Of a stretch of 64,000 bases of DNA, positions 42,708-52,285 are shown piece by piece. The position numbers were made by a program, and so were the translations under genes. Under the pieces are notes generated by a model that ran no database searches, was not told the origin of the DNA, and worked only from the letters and a program-made list of their open reading frames with translations. Origin of the DNA: JBBKXR01 sp037969585 (GTDB lineage Bacteria > Verrucomicrobiota > Verrucomicrobiia > Verrucomicrobiales > DEV007); contig JBBKXR010000032.1 of NCBI GenBank assembly GCA_037969585.1, positions 8,456 through 72,455 of the forward strand, in the 5' to 3' direction. Numbering within the stretch: position 1 is the first letter of the stretch; every line of letters starts with the position of its first letter.

Positions 42708-44843
42708 CTATGGCACAGAGGCGGACAATTGCACGGTAGTTCCCGCTCCAGATCCACTTCGTATCTTCAACTTACCGCCAAGACTATCGGCGCGTCTTTC
42801 AAGGTTACGCAAGCCATTACCTGCCCGATACCCGTCGTCCTCAGTGCTGAAGCCGTCGCCGTCGTCAGCGACCTCGAGCGAAAGGTTTCCACGCACCAGT
42901 TCGAGTTTGATTCTGACCGACGACGCATTGGCATGACGAACGATGTTGTTAAGGATTTCCTTGAACATCAAGAACAAGTCGCGCTTGAAATCCAGCGGCA
43001 CCCCCTCATCGAGACGCCGCACCTGCACATCGAACTCGTACTCGTGCGCTCGCAGAAGCTGTCCCGCCGTTTCGCGGAAGCGCGCGATCAGACTGCGCCA
43101 GGATTCCTGTCCGGGACGGATTAACCAGACGATATCGCGCATCGACTCGACGGTTTTGTCAGCCGTGACTTTGATCTCCTGAAATTCCTCACGCGCCAGT
43201 AATGCGTCATCCGCCTCAGTGTCCCCCAGTTCCGCAAGCAGAGCGATGCTGCTCAAATTACTACCGATGTCGTCGTGCAAATCGCTGGCGATCTGCTGAC
43301 GAATTTTTTCCACCTCCTTGAGACGATTGCGTCGACCACGACCGACTCCGACAAACAGCATCAGCAAAGCACTCCCCCCACCAACACAAGTCCAGATCAA
43401 TCCGTGCCGCACAGTCTCCTTGACCAGTACACGTCGCCGCTCGTTCAGGTTCAAAAAGACTTCGATGGCATCGCCGCGCTGATCGAGCGACGACAGCCAA
43501 GGCAATAGACCCGTCAAGCGAAGGCGACTGCTGTAGTCGTCGACCAGGTTGGCAGCCGACCAATAGTCATCTTCAAGACTATTGCTGGCGGTCACTTTCT
43601 TGCCCAGAGCGACATTGGTGTTTTCCGAAAAAACCTGCAGTTCCGCCAATGCGAAGGTCAGCGGCCCCGGCGTCTGCCGCTCTACCACCAACTTCACATA
43701 ACGCCCGTATCCGTCGTCGATGGGTATGACTACCGGATTGTTGCCCGGATTGGTCAATTGGCCTTCGCCGAAACGCACCAGCACCTCGGCACCGCGCATG
43801 TCAGGTTTATCGGAAATCTCGATCCGAAACGTGGTTGGAAAATCGAGATTCAAATCGAACACGTAGTCTTCCGGGGTAGCCGGAATCAGCCGAATTTCAT
43901 CGATCGTGAACATTTCCTCCAGATCGATCAGCACCCAGCCTTCGGTGACTTTTTCAGCCGTGCCCGAGTAAAAGCCATACCCGGAACTCGGTTCGCCACG
44001 ATGAGGAATACCGAGCGTCGTCCGGCCGTCAGTCAGGTAGCGCCGTGACCACAACGACTGGCGCTCGGTCGAATCGCCGCGCAAGGTCGACACCGGCCGA
44101 CCGGCAGCCACGTTGCGAGCGCCCTTCAACACCATGAATTCACCCAACGCCAAAACTTCTGCATCCGCGCTGGTCTTACCGGGAGGGCTCCACAGCGTCG
44201 TTGCTGTGAGTCGAATATAACGACCGGAGAAACCGTCGACTTTGTGAAAATACGGCGCATCAGGCGGTCGCCGGTGCGACTTCGAACGAACGTTGACGAT
44301 GGTTTCGTACTTGCCGTTGGGAAATGCCGGATCGTCGGAGATATCGATGCGGAAAGCCTCCGGAAAGCCGTACCCGCGCAACGTTTGATCATTCATCTGC
44401 ACGGTCACTGGCGCCAGAGCGATAGCATCGGGTTTGATACTGCTCCCCAGATCGATCTGCACCCACTTAGGCCGCGTCCTGATCTTGCCACTATGATAAC
44501 CAAATTCGACCGGCTTGATCGAGCCTTGCGTGAACTGCGGCAACTTATCGAGTGTCTCGGAAAGTTTCTGCTGCTCCGCTTCGATATCGCGGACCTCCGC
44601 ATTAAACAGGTAGGCGAAGCGATTCTCTGTGCCGTCACGCCTGGTGAGCGAAGGCTCCCCGAGCTCTGACGGCACCTCCACCGGAACTGCGACGCCAGTA
44701 TTCTCTTCACTCTGCCCGTCGCCAAATCCAAGGCCGGAAAACTGCGCCAGCGCAGACGGCGTCACCACCGCCGACAGCAACACGGCTACCGCGATCGGCA
44801 CGGCTTCGACGCCGCACAACCAGCGTCGGATCGCGGACATCAT
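42708..44843 (-). CDS. Sensor histidine kinase with periplasmic discoidin-like domains
   Basis: A 711-residue NarX/LiaS-class kinase with an unusual sensor. Signal or first membrane segment about 15-33. The periplasmic part holds two discoidin/F5-F8-type-C-like modules (about 110-240 and 243-407) with VQIDLGSSIKPDAIALAPV and VLIDLEEMFTIDEIRLIPA, plus the start of a third (NVALGKKVTASNSLEDDYWSA cut short near 445). One transmembrane helix spans about 481-501. The cytoplasmic HisKA_3 motif is DLHDDIGSNLSS with His523, then the HATPase domain (FKEILNNIVRHANASS, DDGDGFS, NLERRADSLGG). Discoidin folds commonly bind carbohydrates. Its start overlaps the stop of the beta-propeller gene by four bases. 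Confidence 0.92.
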   Translation of the reverse strand: MMSAIRRWLCGVEAVPIAVAVLLSAVVTPSALAQFSGLGFGDGQSEENTGVAVPVEVPSELGEPSLTRRDGTENRFAYLFNAEVRDIEAEQQKLSETLDKLPQFTQGSIKPVEFGYHSGKIRTRPKWVQIDLGSSIKPDAIALAPVTVQMNDQTLRGYGFPEAFRIDISDDPAFPNGKYETIVNVRSKSHRRPPDAPYFHKVDGFSGRYIRLTATTLWSPPGKTSADAEVLALGEFMVLKGARNVAAGRPVSTLRGDSTERQSLWSRRYLTDGRTTLGIPHRGEPSSGYGFYSGTAEKVTEGWVLIDLEEMFTIDEIRLIPATPEDYVFDLNLDFPTTFRIEISDKPDMRGAEVLVRFGEGQLTNPGNNPVVIPIDDGYGRYVKLVVERQTPGPLTFALAELQVFSENTNVALGKKVTASNSLEDDYWSAANLVDDYSSRLRLTGLLPWLSSLDQRGDAIEVFLNLNERRRVLVKETVRHGLIWTCVGGGSALLMLFVGVGRGRRNRLKEVEKIRQQIASDLHDDIGSNLSSIALLAELGDTEADDALLAREEFQEIKVTADKTVESMRDIVWLIRPGQESWRSLIARFRETAGQLLRAHEYEFDVQVRRLDEGVPLDFKRDLFLMFKEILNNIVRHANASSVRIKLELVRGNLSLEVADDGDGFSTEDDGYRAGNGLRNLERRADSLGGKLKIRSGSGAGTTVQLSASVP

Positions 44844-46171
44844 TCGGCGCCAGCCTCCTCGATTCGGTACAAGGCCTCATCGGTGCGGACGTAAAGCGCA
44901 CCGCCGACAGGAACGGCGCTGGCGTAGTGAGCGCCGGAGAGCTGATTGCGGCCCAGCAATTTAAACTCGCGACCTGCCGCCAACACGACCGTCTCGCCTT
45001 CGCGATTCAAACAGTAAATTCGTCCCTCAGCATAAACCGGCGATGCCGAAAAATTGCCGTCGATCCGCTCCTGCCAGAGCGCTTCACCAGTCGTCGCGTC
45101 GACACACGATGCGACGCCATTGTCGGCGATGAAGAACAACAGGCCATCGACCAACAACGGCGACGGAGACCTGGAGACGGCTTTCTTAAAGCGCCACAAT
45201 TCCCTGGGCTGACCACTACTGAGATCGAGCGCCATCATCTCGGTTTTTCCGAAGCCGGTCGGCACATAGACCCGATCGTCCGGACCGGTAACGCCGACCG
45301 CAACGTTGGAAAAAGCTGTCGCTCCATAGGGGTGTTTCCAAAGCTCTTCGCCGGTCTGCGGATCGTATCCGTATAACCAGCTGGCAGCACTCGACAGCAC
45401 CTGCACTTTGCCGTCGATCTCAACCGCCAGCGGCGTCCCGCACGCTTTGTGAGTCTGCGGATTTTCACCCATCTCGCCACTGCGATCGGTGCGCCAGGCG
45501 ACCTTCCCGGTTTCCGTGTCGAAGGCGGCGGCGAACTGCTCGTCGCTGCCATCGAGGTGAACGATCATGCGATTGCCAACCACCAGCGGCGAACTGCCTG
45601 GTCCATTTTCATGCATGACGTGCAGATCGGTATTGGTCCACAGCAGTTTAGCGTTTTCGGTATCGACACAAGCGCTGCCAAAAGTGCCGAAGTGGCAATA
45701 GAGACGACCGTCGCGCAGCACAGGCGTCGGCGAGGCGTAACTGTTCAGTTTGTGAACCCACTGCGGTTTCTGTAACGTCAGCAGATGGACTTGATGGATC
45801 ACCTCACCGGTTTTCCGATCGACGCAGACGGCGATCAGATCCGCCGTCTCCAGCAGCGTCAACGGTTGGTCGCCGGTGTTCGCTTCGAGCCGTTTGGCTG
45901 CGTCCTCGGGATCGGCCTCAACTTCGACAGCTGAAGTCATCCAGATTTGATCGCCCGAGATCAGCGGCGTTGAATGGCCCCGTCCGGGCACGACAGTTTT
46001 CCAAGCGATGTTCTCGGTCTCCGACCAGGTCAGTGGAAAATTCTTGGCATCCTCCGACGCATGTCCGTTGGCGGAAGGTCCACGCCACTGCGGCCACTCA
46101 TCCTTCGCCTGCGAAAGACCAGCAACGCCCATCAACAGCGCTATTAAACAGCATTTATTTATCCGTCTCAT
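44840..46171 (-). CDS. Exported PQQ-type beta-propeller protein
   Basis: A signal peptide (MRRINKCCLIALLMGVAGLSQA) precedes DEWPQWRGPSANGHA, the typical start of PVC PQQ-like beta-propeller proteins. Repeats with the WxxD/TGEVxW pattern recur: DRKTGEVIHQV, DTETGKVAWRTD, DPQTGEELWKHP, DATTGEALWQER. It lacks recognisable dehydrogenase metal ligands, so a binding or scaffold role like BamB is as likely as enzyme activity. The ATG at 46171 is preferred over 46204. The stop overlaps the kinase start by four bases, which suggests equal translation and perhaps a physical partnership with the kinase sensor domain. Confidence 0.88.
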   Translation of the reverse strand: MRRINKCCLIALLMGVAGLSQAKDEWPQWRGPSANGHASEDAKNFPLTWSETENIAWKTVVPGRGHSTPLISGDQIWMTSAVEVEADPEDAAKRLEANTGDQPLTLLETADLIAVCVDRKTGEVIHQVHLLTLQKPQWVHKLNSYASPTPVLRDGRLYCHFGTFGSACVDTENAKLLWTNTDLHVMHENGPGSSPLVVGNRMIVHLDGSDEQFAAAFDTETGKVAWRTDRSGEMGENPQTHKACGTPLAVEIDGKVQVLSSAASWLYGYDPQTGEELWKHPYGATAFSNVAVGVTGPDDRVYVPTGFGKTEMMALDLSSGQPRELWRFKKAVSRSPSPLLVDGLLFFIADNGVASCVDATTGEALWQERIDGNFSASPVYAEGRIYCLNREGETVVLAAGREFKLLGRNQLSGAHYASAVPVGGALYVRTDEALYRIEEAGAE

Positions 46172-46218
46172 GGGTAACACTCTGGCACAACCAACAAAGA
46201 ACAACCAACAATGAGCAA

Positions 46219-47568
46219 CTAAACCAAACCAACCAGCGGTCCGGTGCTGGCGCCGTTGAACGTGTCGAGTTCGAGACCAAAATTTCGCGCCAGCGACAGG
46301 TGTAGATTGGCGAGCGGCGTACCCTCTTTGGTGCGCACCACGCGACCGGGATTGAGTTTGCCGCCGCCGGAGCCCGCGACCAGAATCGGCAGGTTTTCTT
46401 TGCGGTGACCGTTACCGTCTTTCATGCTCGATCCGTAGACGATGGTCGAGTGATCGAGCAGGCTGCCGTCGCCTTCATCGATGGCAGCCATTTTCTCCAT
46501 CATATAAGCGAGCTGTGAGACATACCACTGACTGACCTGAGTGTACTGACGTACCGGGTCGGCCTGATTTTTGTGATGCGACATGCCGTGGTGATCACTG
46601 TTCACGCCGTCAAGGAAACTGAAATTCTGGCGGCTGAATCCATGCGCGGTCATCAGCGTTCCGACGCGAGTCGTGTCAGTCCAAAAACCGAGCACCATCA
46701 GATCGATCATCAGCTTGAGGTGAGCACCGCGATCTTTGGGAATGCCATCACCGGGTCGCACCAGTTTGGGATCGCTGAGCGGCTTCCACGAGCGCTCCGG
46801 CGGGTTGAGCGTCTTGTCGAGACGCACTTCGACGGCGCGCACGCTTTCCAAGTACTCATCGATCTTGTGTTGATCGGCAGCGCTCGCCTGACGGCGTAAA
46901 TTTTTCGCATCATCGAGCACCAGATCGACGACGCTCTTGCGACGTTCGGCACGGCGTTCGGCTTCTGGTCCAGAGTGGCTGCGGAACAGCCGATCGAAGG
47001 CGACCTGCGGATTGATTTCGGGCGAAACGCGAGTCGTTTCCGAACTCCACGACACCGTGTTGGCAAAGGCGATCGGCTCACCGCTGGCGTTGCCCTGGCG
47101 CGGCGGCTCGGTGCCGAGTTCGATGGACGGCAACGGCGTGTCGCCACCGACGCGTTTGGCCACCATCTGATCGAGCGACATTGCATTGCGACCATTGGTG
47201 ATCGGCAGGCCGGTCAAAAACGCGCCGGTCATCTGCACATGGCCACGACCGGTGTTATCGAGTCCGGAAATAACCGTGATGTGTTTCTTCAGATCCTTGA
47301 GCGGAGCGAGAATCGGTGACAGTTCAAAGTTGCTGCCCTCCCCTTCGACATCCCAGGCCTGCGGATAGACACCATTCGGCTGGAAAATACACGCCAGTCG
47401 CAGCGGCGCCCCTGAGGCACTGGTAGCCACCGCACCCGCTTCGCCGACTGCGGCACCCGCAGTCGCGCTCGCCTTAGCACCACTCATGATCTCCAGTGTC
47501 GGCAACGCCAAAGACGCTCCGATACCACGAAGAAAACTGCGTCGGGGAATTTGCCAAGACTTACTCAT
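46219..47568 (-). CDS. DUF1552 protein with Tat signal
   Basis: DUF1552 proteins are planctomycete-type partners of DUF1592 cytochrome proteins. The Tat signal IPRRSFLRGIGASLALPTLE starts near residue 7. Family landmarks are LACIFQPNGVYPQAWDVEGE, SGLDNTGRGHVQMTGAFLTG, SIELGTEPPR, SVRAVEVRLDKTLNPPERSW and YGSSMKDGNGHRKENLPIL. The Met at 47568 gives the standard Tat spacing. It lies downstream of DUF1592, from which repeat island E separates it, and 48 bases before the beta-propeller gene. It is thus the first gene of a likely operon ending in the response regulator. Confidence 0.93.
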   Translation of the reverse strand: MSKSWQIPRRSFLRGIGASLALPTLEIMSGAKASATAGAAVGEAGAVATSASGAPLRLACIFQPNGVYPQAWDVEGEGSNFELSPILAPLKDLKKHITVISGLDNTGRGHVQMTGAFLTGLPITNGRNAMSLDQMVAKRVGGDTPLPSIELGTEPPRQGNASGEPIAFANTVSWSSETTRVSPEINPQVAFDRLFRSHSGPEAERRAERRKSVVDLVLDDAKNLRRQASAADQHKIDEYLESVRAVEVRLDKTLNPPERSWKPLSDPKLVRPGDGIPKDRGAHLKLMIDLMVLGFWTDTTRVGTLMTAHGFSRQNFSFLDGVNSDHHGMSHHKNQADPVRQYTQVSQWYVSQLAYMMEKMAAIDEGDGSLLDHSTIVYGSSMKDGNGHRKENLPILVAGSGGGKLNPGRVVRTKEGTPLANLHLSLARNFGLELDTFNGASTGPLVGLV

Positions 47569-47660
47569 ACCTCCCAAAGGTCCCGTTTATCACCGGCAAT
47601 ATCAAGCCCCACATTCAAGCCACCGCTAGACTCGCAACAGACCCCAGTCGGATCGGAAAG

Positions 47661-47893
47661 GAACCGCTGATGAACGCTAATAAACGCTGATGCTCGTCCA
47701 ACGCAAACAACGGTGAGTCTATTTAATTGATCGTCCAGAGGGAATAAATATTAGAGCGAATCCGGATACGTTTTTCTGACCGTGGTGCTGGTCAATTAGC
47801 GAAAATTAGCGCCCATTAGCGGTTCCAAAAACCGATCTGTCATTCAGTGGACGAGCATAATCTGCGATAATCCGCGTAATCTGCGGTAAATTT
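47661..47893. repeat. Repeat island E between DUF1592 and DUF1552 genes
   Basis: The 346-base gap holds no gene. It contains CGCTGATGAACGCTAATAAACGCTGATG, that is three near-copies of an ACGCTAAT/ACGCTGAT unit at about 10-base spacing; then TTAGCGAAAATTAGCGCC, CAGTGGACGAGC, and AATCTGCG-ATAATCCGCG-TAATCTGCGG, again spaced about 10. Same word families as islands A-C. Confidence 0.78.
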
Positions 47894-47914
47894 AAGAAGT
47901 CATCCTGCGGACCT

Positions 47915-50737
47915 TCATTCGTGGCTGCCTTGAAAGCGGAATGGGTAACTCAGCACCACTTCTTCGATCAGCACCGAGGCGTCGCAGTCGTTGGACTCGA
48001 GTTCAGCGAGAATTTTCTGAATGACCGGTTCATCATAGCCTTTCAGTTCGCGGCCGAGGGCGAACTTGAGCATGGCTTCACTGACACCGCGCAGGAACGG
48101 TTCGCGTCGGTTTTTGAGAATGAAACGCTTTAACTCGGCGACGCCGGTAAACGACTCGCCGCTGGGCAAGGTGCCGGAGGCATCGATCGGACCGCTCGGC
48201 GAATTGGCTCGCCAGACACCGACGGCATCGAAATGCTCGAGCCCGAATCCGAGCGGATCGATCTTCTCGTGGCAGCCTCGACAATCCGCCTTATCGCGAT
48301 GCGCCTCAAGCTCTTCGCGTAGCGTCAGCTTGCCTTTTTTCTCACCGGCGTCGTCGGGCAGTTCACCGGCATTGGGCGGCGGCGGCGGCACCCTTTCGGC
48401 GAGCAGTTTTTCCAGCAGCCACGCACCGCGTACCACCGGGCTGGAGCGCGTCGGCGTCGAGGTTGCGGTGAGCACGCTGCCCATGCCGAGCACACCTCCG
48501 CGGCGGTGATCCGGCAAGGCGACCCGCTGCATTTCGCTGCCGAACACGTTGTCGATCCTATAGTGCTTCGCCAGAGTTTCGTTGAGAAAGGTGAAACGCG
48601 AATCGACCAGCAACAGCAGACTTTGTTTGTCGTCGATCAAAGCGTCGAAAAACAATTCCGTCTCGGCGACCATCGCGGCGCGCAGATCCTCGCTCCACTC
48701 CTTGCGAAACTTTCGCTCGTCCGGGAACATGTTCTGACCGTCCGGCCCAAAGCCGAGCCACTGGCCGACAAACAGTCGTGAAAAATCTTTAGCGCGCGGA
48801 TCGTTGAGCATTCGCCGCACCTGCGCACGCAGCGTCTCGGCATCGCGCAGTTTCCCCTGCTCGGCGAGACCAAACAGTATTTCGTCCGGCATCGACTGCC
48901 AGAGGTAATACGACAGTCGCGAAGCCAACTGCCAGTCGTCCAATTCGAACTCGTTCGCACCTGCCTCGGCTTGCTCCTCAAGTTTGGCGTTCTCAGCTTC
49001 GAACTCACGACGGAACAGAAAATTCGGTGACACCAGGGCCGCCGACAGGGACAGCTTGAGCGCGTCAGGATAGTCGCTGCCCTGCTGCCCGCGACGCTCG
49101 TGGTAGATCGCCATGTGATGAGCCAGTTCGACATCCGTCGCCGGACGGCGAAACGCTCTCGGTAGAAAATTTTCCAGTACCGCACGCACCGCATCTTGCT
49201 CGGAGATATCACCACCGGGCTCAGCGACGAACACTCTCTCGACCGTTGCCGACTTGCCTTTCTCATCCGTCAGCCGCGCCGGTGCCACCGGTCCGCGAAC
49301 TTTGATCCAATCGATCCCGACCAGCCCAGCCGGCTCGAGCGGTGAACTGGTCAGTGATTTTTCAATCGCCCTTCCGAGATCAGCGTTGCGCTTCAAGGCC
49401 GCGACATTGCGTTTTTCAAACTCCAGATCGAACGCCGCGCGCTTCATGCTCAGCGCCGCTGCCAGAGCATCCTTTGCTTCGTTCAAACGCACCGAACGGT
49501 CGTCGATGTATTTTAAAAATCGCTCCAACTCCCGGGCATTGCCATCGGCACCGTGCAGGTGCAGCCACTCCCAGGCACGCTGCACATTGATCGCATTGGC
49601 ATTGACTCGAGACACTAGACTTTCGCCCACCTTGACGTCGGCGAACTTGGCATCCGAGTCCACCGGCGACCACGCCGGAGCATGCTGCTTCGACTCACGC
49701 GTTATGATTTGGCTGGCATCTTCCGGCAACTCCTTGTCGACCTCGGAACCGCGCGTGCGCGACGCGTCGCCCTTGCGAAACACCGGCTTCTGAATGTTCC
49801 ACGCCATCTGTCGCGAACCCGCTTCGACGAAAGCCACCAACTTGTTCTCCGTGAGTTGCTTCGACGGCACCGCCAGATCACCGCGCGGCACATCATCGAT
49901 CCTCAGACGCGCACCGGTCGGTCCCTGAGTGGTCAGCGAGCGAACCGTGAACTCGTAGAAACCGTCAACTGGAAACTCGACCGACTCATACAAGGTCTGC
50001 TGGCCACGATCCAGAACATAACCCTTTTCGGTATCACTCCAGGTCCTGACCTTGGAGCCCATTTCAGTGATAAACATTGCTTCGGCTTCGAAAAAAGATT
50101 CCTCCATTTGCCCTGCGGGAACCTCGCGGTGAGCGGTCAGCGCATTGATCCCCAACTCGGCCGACTGAAAATATTTCTCCAACATCGCCGGCGTCACGAA
50201 CAGTGCGTCGCGATCATTGTCGAAGCCACTCTGGCCCTCGCCATCCTCCGAAAAACGCAACTCCAGATCGAGATCGATACCCAGCAACTCGCGCATCGTG
50301 TTGCCGTACTCCCGCTTGGTCAGCCGCGGGATGGTCACGTGGCCCGGATGGCGGTGCACCGTCCAGTCGATGTCGTTGACCGTGTCATCGACCCAGGTGA
50401 TCAGCGCCTCATACTCCTCTTCCGTCGGCAGCGGATCCTTGGTCGGCATCTCGCGCGTCTCGAGTTGCTCGAGCACCCGCAGCCAGAGCTTGCGGTCGGC
50501 GATGATCTGCGAGGTACCGGTGTAAGGGAACAAATTCAGATCCCCCTTCTGAGTATCGTCGTCGTGACACTTGTAACAATACTTCTCGAGAAGTGGCTGT
50601 GCCTCAGATGCGAAATCGTCGGCTGCCGACAGATCGGATGACCAGAGCACGATCAGCACCGCACACGCCGTGAGCCGCGAAAGGCACGCACCCCAAGCGC
50701 CCAGCGACCTCGATAACGAAATTTGAAAATTCTTCAC
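47915..50737 (-). CDS. DUF1592/DUF1588/DUF1585-family cytochrome-type protein
   Basis: A large exported planctomycete-type protein. The order is: signal peptide, a haem-c-like YCYKCHDDDTQKGDLNL (PSCyt1-like region), DUF1587 (TIPRLTKREYGNTMRELLG), a carbohydrate-binding-like stretch (GFYEFTVRSLTTQG), DUF1595/DUF1592 (ENFLPRAFRRPATDVE, LASRLSYYLWQSMPDE), DUF1588 (RGGVLGMGSVLTATSTPTRS), and DUF1585 (CRGCHEKIDPLGFGLEHFD, with a second CxxCH). The frame extends to an ATG at 50893, but this would give a signal peptide about 90 residues long. GTG at 50737 (MKNFQISLSRSLG) fits better. Its DUF1552 partner lies downstream. Biochemical role unknown. Confidence 0.93.
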   Translation of the reverse strand: MKNFQISLSRSLGAWGACLSRLTACAVLIVLWSSDLSAADDFASEAQPLLEKYCYKCHDDDTQKGDLNLFPYTGTSQIIADRKLWLRVLEQLETREMPTKDPLPTEEEYEALITWVDDTVNDIDWTVHRHPGHVTIPRLTKREYGNTMRELLGIDLDLELRFSEDGEGQSGFDNDRDALFVTPAMLEKYFQSAELGINALTAHREVPAGQMEESFFEAEAMFITEMGSKVRTWSDTEKGYVLDRGQQTLYESVEFPVDGFYEFTVRSLTTQGPTGARLRIDDVPRGDLAVPSKQLTENKLVAFVEAGSRQMAWNIQKPVFRKGDASRTRGSEVDKELPEDASQIITRESKQHAPAWSPVDSDAKFADVKVGESLVSRVNANAINVQRAWEWLHLHGADGNARELERFLKYIDDRSVRLNEAKDALAAALSMKRAAFDLEFEKRNVAALKRNADLGRAIEKSLTSSPLEPAGLVGIDWIKVRGPVAPARLTDEKGKSATVERVFVAEPGGDISEQDAVRAVLENFLPRAFRRPATDVELAHHMAIYHERRGQQGSDYPDALKLSLSAALVSPNFLFRREFEAENAKLEEQAEAGANEFELDDWQLASRLSYYLWQSMPDEILFGLAEQGKLRDAETLRAQVRRMLNDPRAKDFSRLFVGQWLGFGPDGQNMFPDERKFRKEWSEDLRAAMVAETELFFDALIDDKQSLLLLVDSRFTFLNETLAKHYRIDNVFGSEMQRVALPDHRRGGVLGMGSVLTATSTPTRSSPVVRGAWLLEKLLAERVPPPPPNAGELPDDAGEKKGKLTLREELEAHRDKADCRGCHEKIDPLGFGLEHFDAVGVWRANSPSGPIDASGTLPSGESFTGVAELKRFILKNRREPFLRGVSEAMLKFALGRELKGYDEPVIQKILAELESNDCDASVLIEEVVLSYPFRFQGSHE

Positions 50738-51115
50738 CGCCTCAACATTCACCCCGGTCGCCGCGTTCTGCAAAGTCTCGCCGGGAACGGTATCGCGTCC
50801 GGATAGGTTCCCCTCGCTCTCTCTCTGCCAGTGGTCGCCGCATCCATCATTTTGATCAGAGCACCCAGCCCTTCGGGATAAAGAGCCCATCACTTCCGCG
50901 TGACCCTACTGACGGCGATCGATTTACCCTGCCAAGCCAAACCGATTTCATGTCTCGTGTTCGCAAGCATCGACAGCCTCGAACCGCAGCCTGACACGGC
51001 AGCGCAGTGCGGCGACTCCCGTTCCGCTGGTCGCTGATGGCTTGCGCTTCTGCTTCGTGATAACTTAAGATCGAAGGGAGCGATTTTCGGCTTGGTGCCG
51101 TACCTTCACTGACCT

Positions 51116-51670
51116 GTGAGGTTCGGCGATAAAATTACATCACCCTCAGAACCACATCGACTCGTCATCGTTTTCCCCTTGGTGTGTCTCCTCGTGGCTT
51201 GCGATCCAAAACCCAAACAGGAGCCGTCAGCCTACGAAAATGCCATGGAAACTCTGGAGTCGGGCGATATTGTGCCTGGGCCAATTCGCCATGCGGGCAT
51301 CTCTGATGAACTGGATGCCAGGATACGAAATTTTGCAGCTGTGTTCGCTGAGGTCTACCCTATCTCCCACCAAGAGTGGCTCGACGGATTTCGGAGGGAT
51401 ACGGTGCCCGAAAACGAAGTCGCAATTTGGGAGCACATGGCGTCCGCATACACAGGATTTCCAGAGACCAACGAAGTCGATGCCGCAGCTCGGAAGGAGG
51501 CATTTGGTCTTCTTCTTGTTCGCTCAAACACCGCAGATGTTGAGTCCCGATTTACGGAACTCAAGGAGCTGACAGTCGATCAGGCTGAGAATCTCATCAC
51601 ACAGTATGAGGCAGCTCCTAAGCCTGTTACCCTCCAAAGCGCCGAAAAAAACGCAGCGCCAGATCCCTGA
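51116..51670 (+). CDS. Orphan lipoprotein
   Basis: GTG start. A lipoprotein signal with lipobox LVAC (Cys29) is followed by a charged helical protein (184 residues in total) of no recognised family: SAYENAMETLESGDIVPG, AVFAEVYPISHQEWLDGF, ELTVDQAENLITQYEA. It is the first of several small orphan genes on the plus strand (51116-53768) with less GC-biased codons than the flanking genes. Anchoring to an inner or outer membrane is predicted; function unknown. Confidence 0.6.
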   Translation: MRFGDKITSPSEPHRLVIVFPLVCLLVACDPKPKQEPSAYENAMETLESGDIVPGPIRHAGISDELDARIRNFAAVFAEVYPISHQEWLDGFRRDTVPENEVAIWEHMASAYTGFPETNEVDAAARKEAFGLLLVRSNTADVESRFTELKELTVDQAENLITQYEAAPKPVTLQSAEKNAAPDP

Positions 51671-51774
51671 CCCGCCCCTTGTCGAAAGTCTCATGGCCAT
51701 TCCACCACCAACCTCAAGGTCAACGCTCACCCTCGGTCAGAGACTTGGTGAGCTTTGGCGTTTGATCTAAACGA

Positions 51775-52134
51775 ATGCAGATCATTAATCTAGCACTTGA
51801 TGGGGTCGCTTGGGTTGGCGCCTTTGTCGTGGTGCACTTGGTAATCTCGTTACTTCTCAGGGATACCACAAATATTGATTTCTGGACTTCGATCTTTATA
51901 GCTTTAGTTCCAAGCTATATTCTCTACTACGGGATACCCATAGCGGGTTCGCTCCTATCGCTCAAAGGCGCCTTGATGGTCGGAATCGCGATACTTTCCG
52001 CATGGAAGACAGCGGACATTTTTACCCACCTCGTCTGGTGGGAAGACTTGTTGGTGGGGTTTGTAGCCGTAATATCTTATCTGTTTCTGTACTACGGATC
52101 ATGGTGGGTCTGGAATCAAATTGCCCAAACCTGA
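51775..52134 (+). CDS. Small integral membrane protein, orphan
   Basis: 119 residues, almost entirely hydrophobic, with about four membrane segments (about 5-27, 40-60, 65-83, 93-113). No family is recognised. The AT-richer codons resemble those of its neighbours in the accessory stretch and not the rest of the window. It follows the lipoprotein at 51116 after about 100 bases. Confidence 0.6.
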   Translation: MQIINLALDGVAWVGAFVVVHLVISLLLRDTTNIDFWTSIFIALVPSYILYYGIPIAGSLLSLKGALMVGIAILSAWKTADIFTHLVWWEDLLVGFVAVISYLFLYYGSWWVWNQIAQT

Positions 52135-52285
52135 TTCACCTCCAAATCGAGCAAGTCAGCGCAGCGAATCGACGACAGATTTTCGTTGTTTGATTGCAAC
52201 GAGGCTTCGTTACCGCTTATAATTTGGACGGCGATTGCCGGCAAGGTGCCGCGGAATCAAAGGACGTTGACGCTGGACGACTATC

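Noticed and set aside
47661..47893. Short regularly spaced repeats considered as a CRISPR array
   Set aside because: Units are 8-10 bases with no unique spacers of 30-40 bases, and no cas genes are nearby.
49682..50641. A 319-codon open frame on the plus strand
   Set aside because: Shadow of the DUF1592 gene; composition is Arg/Leu-rich with no domain.
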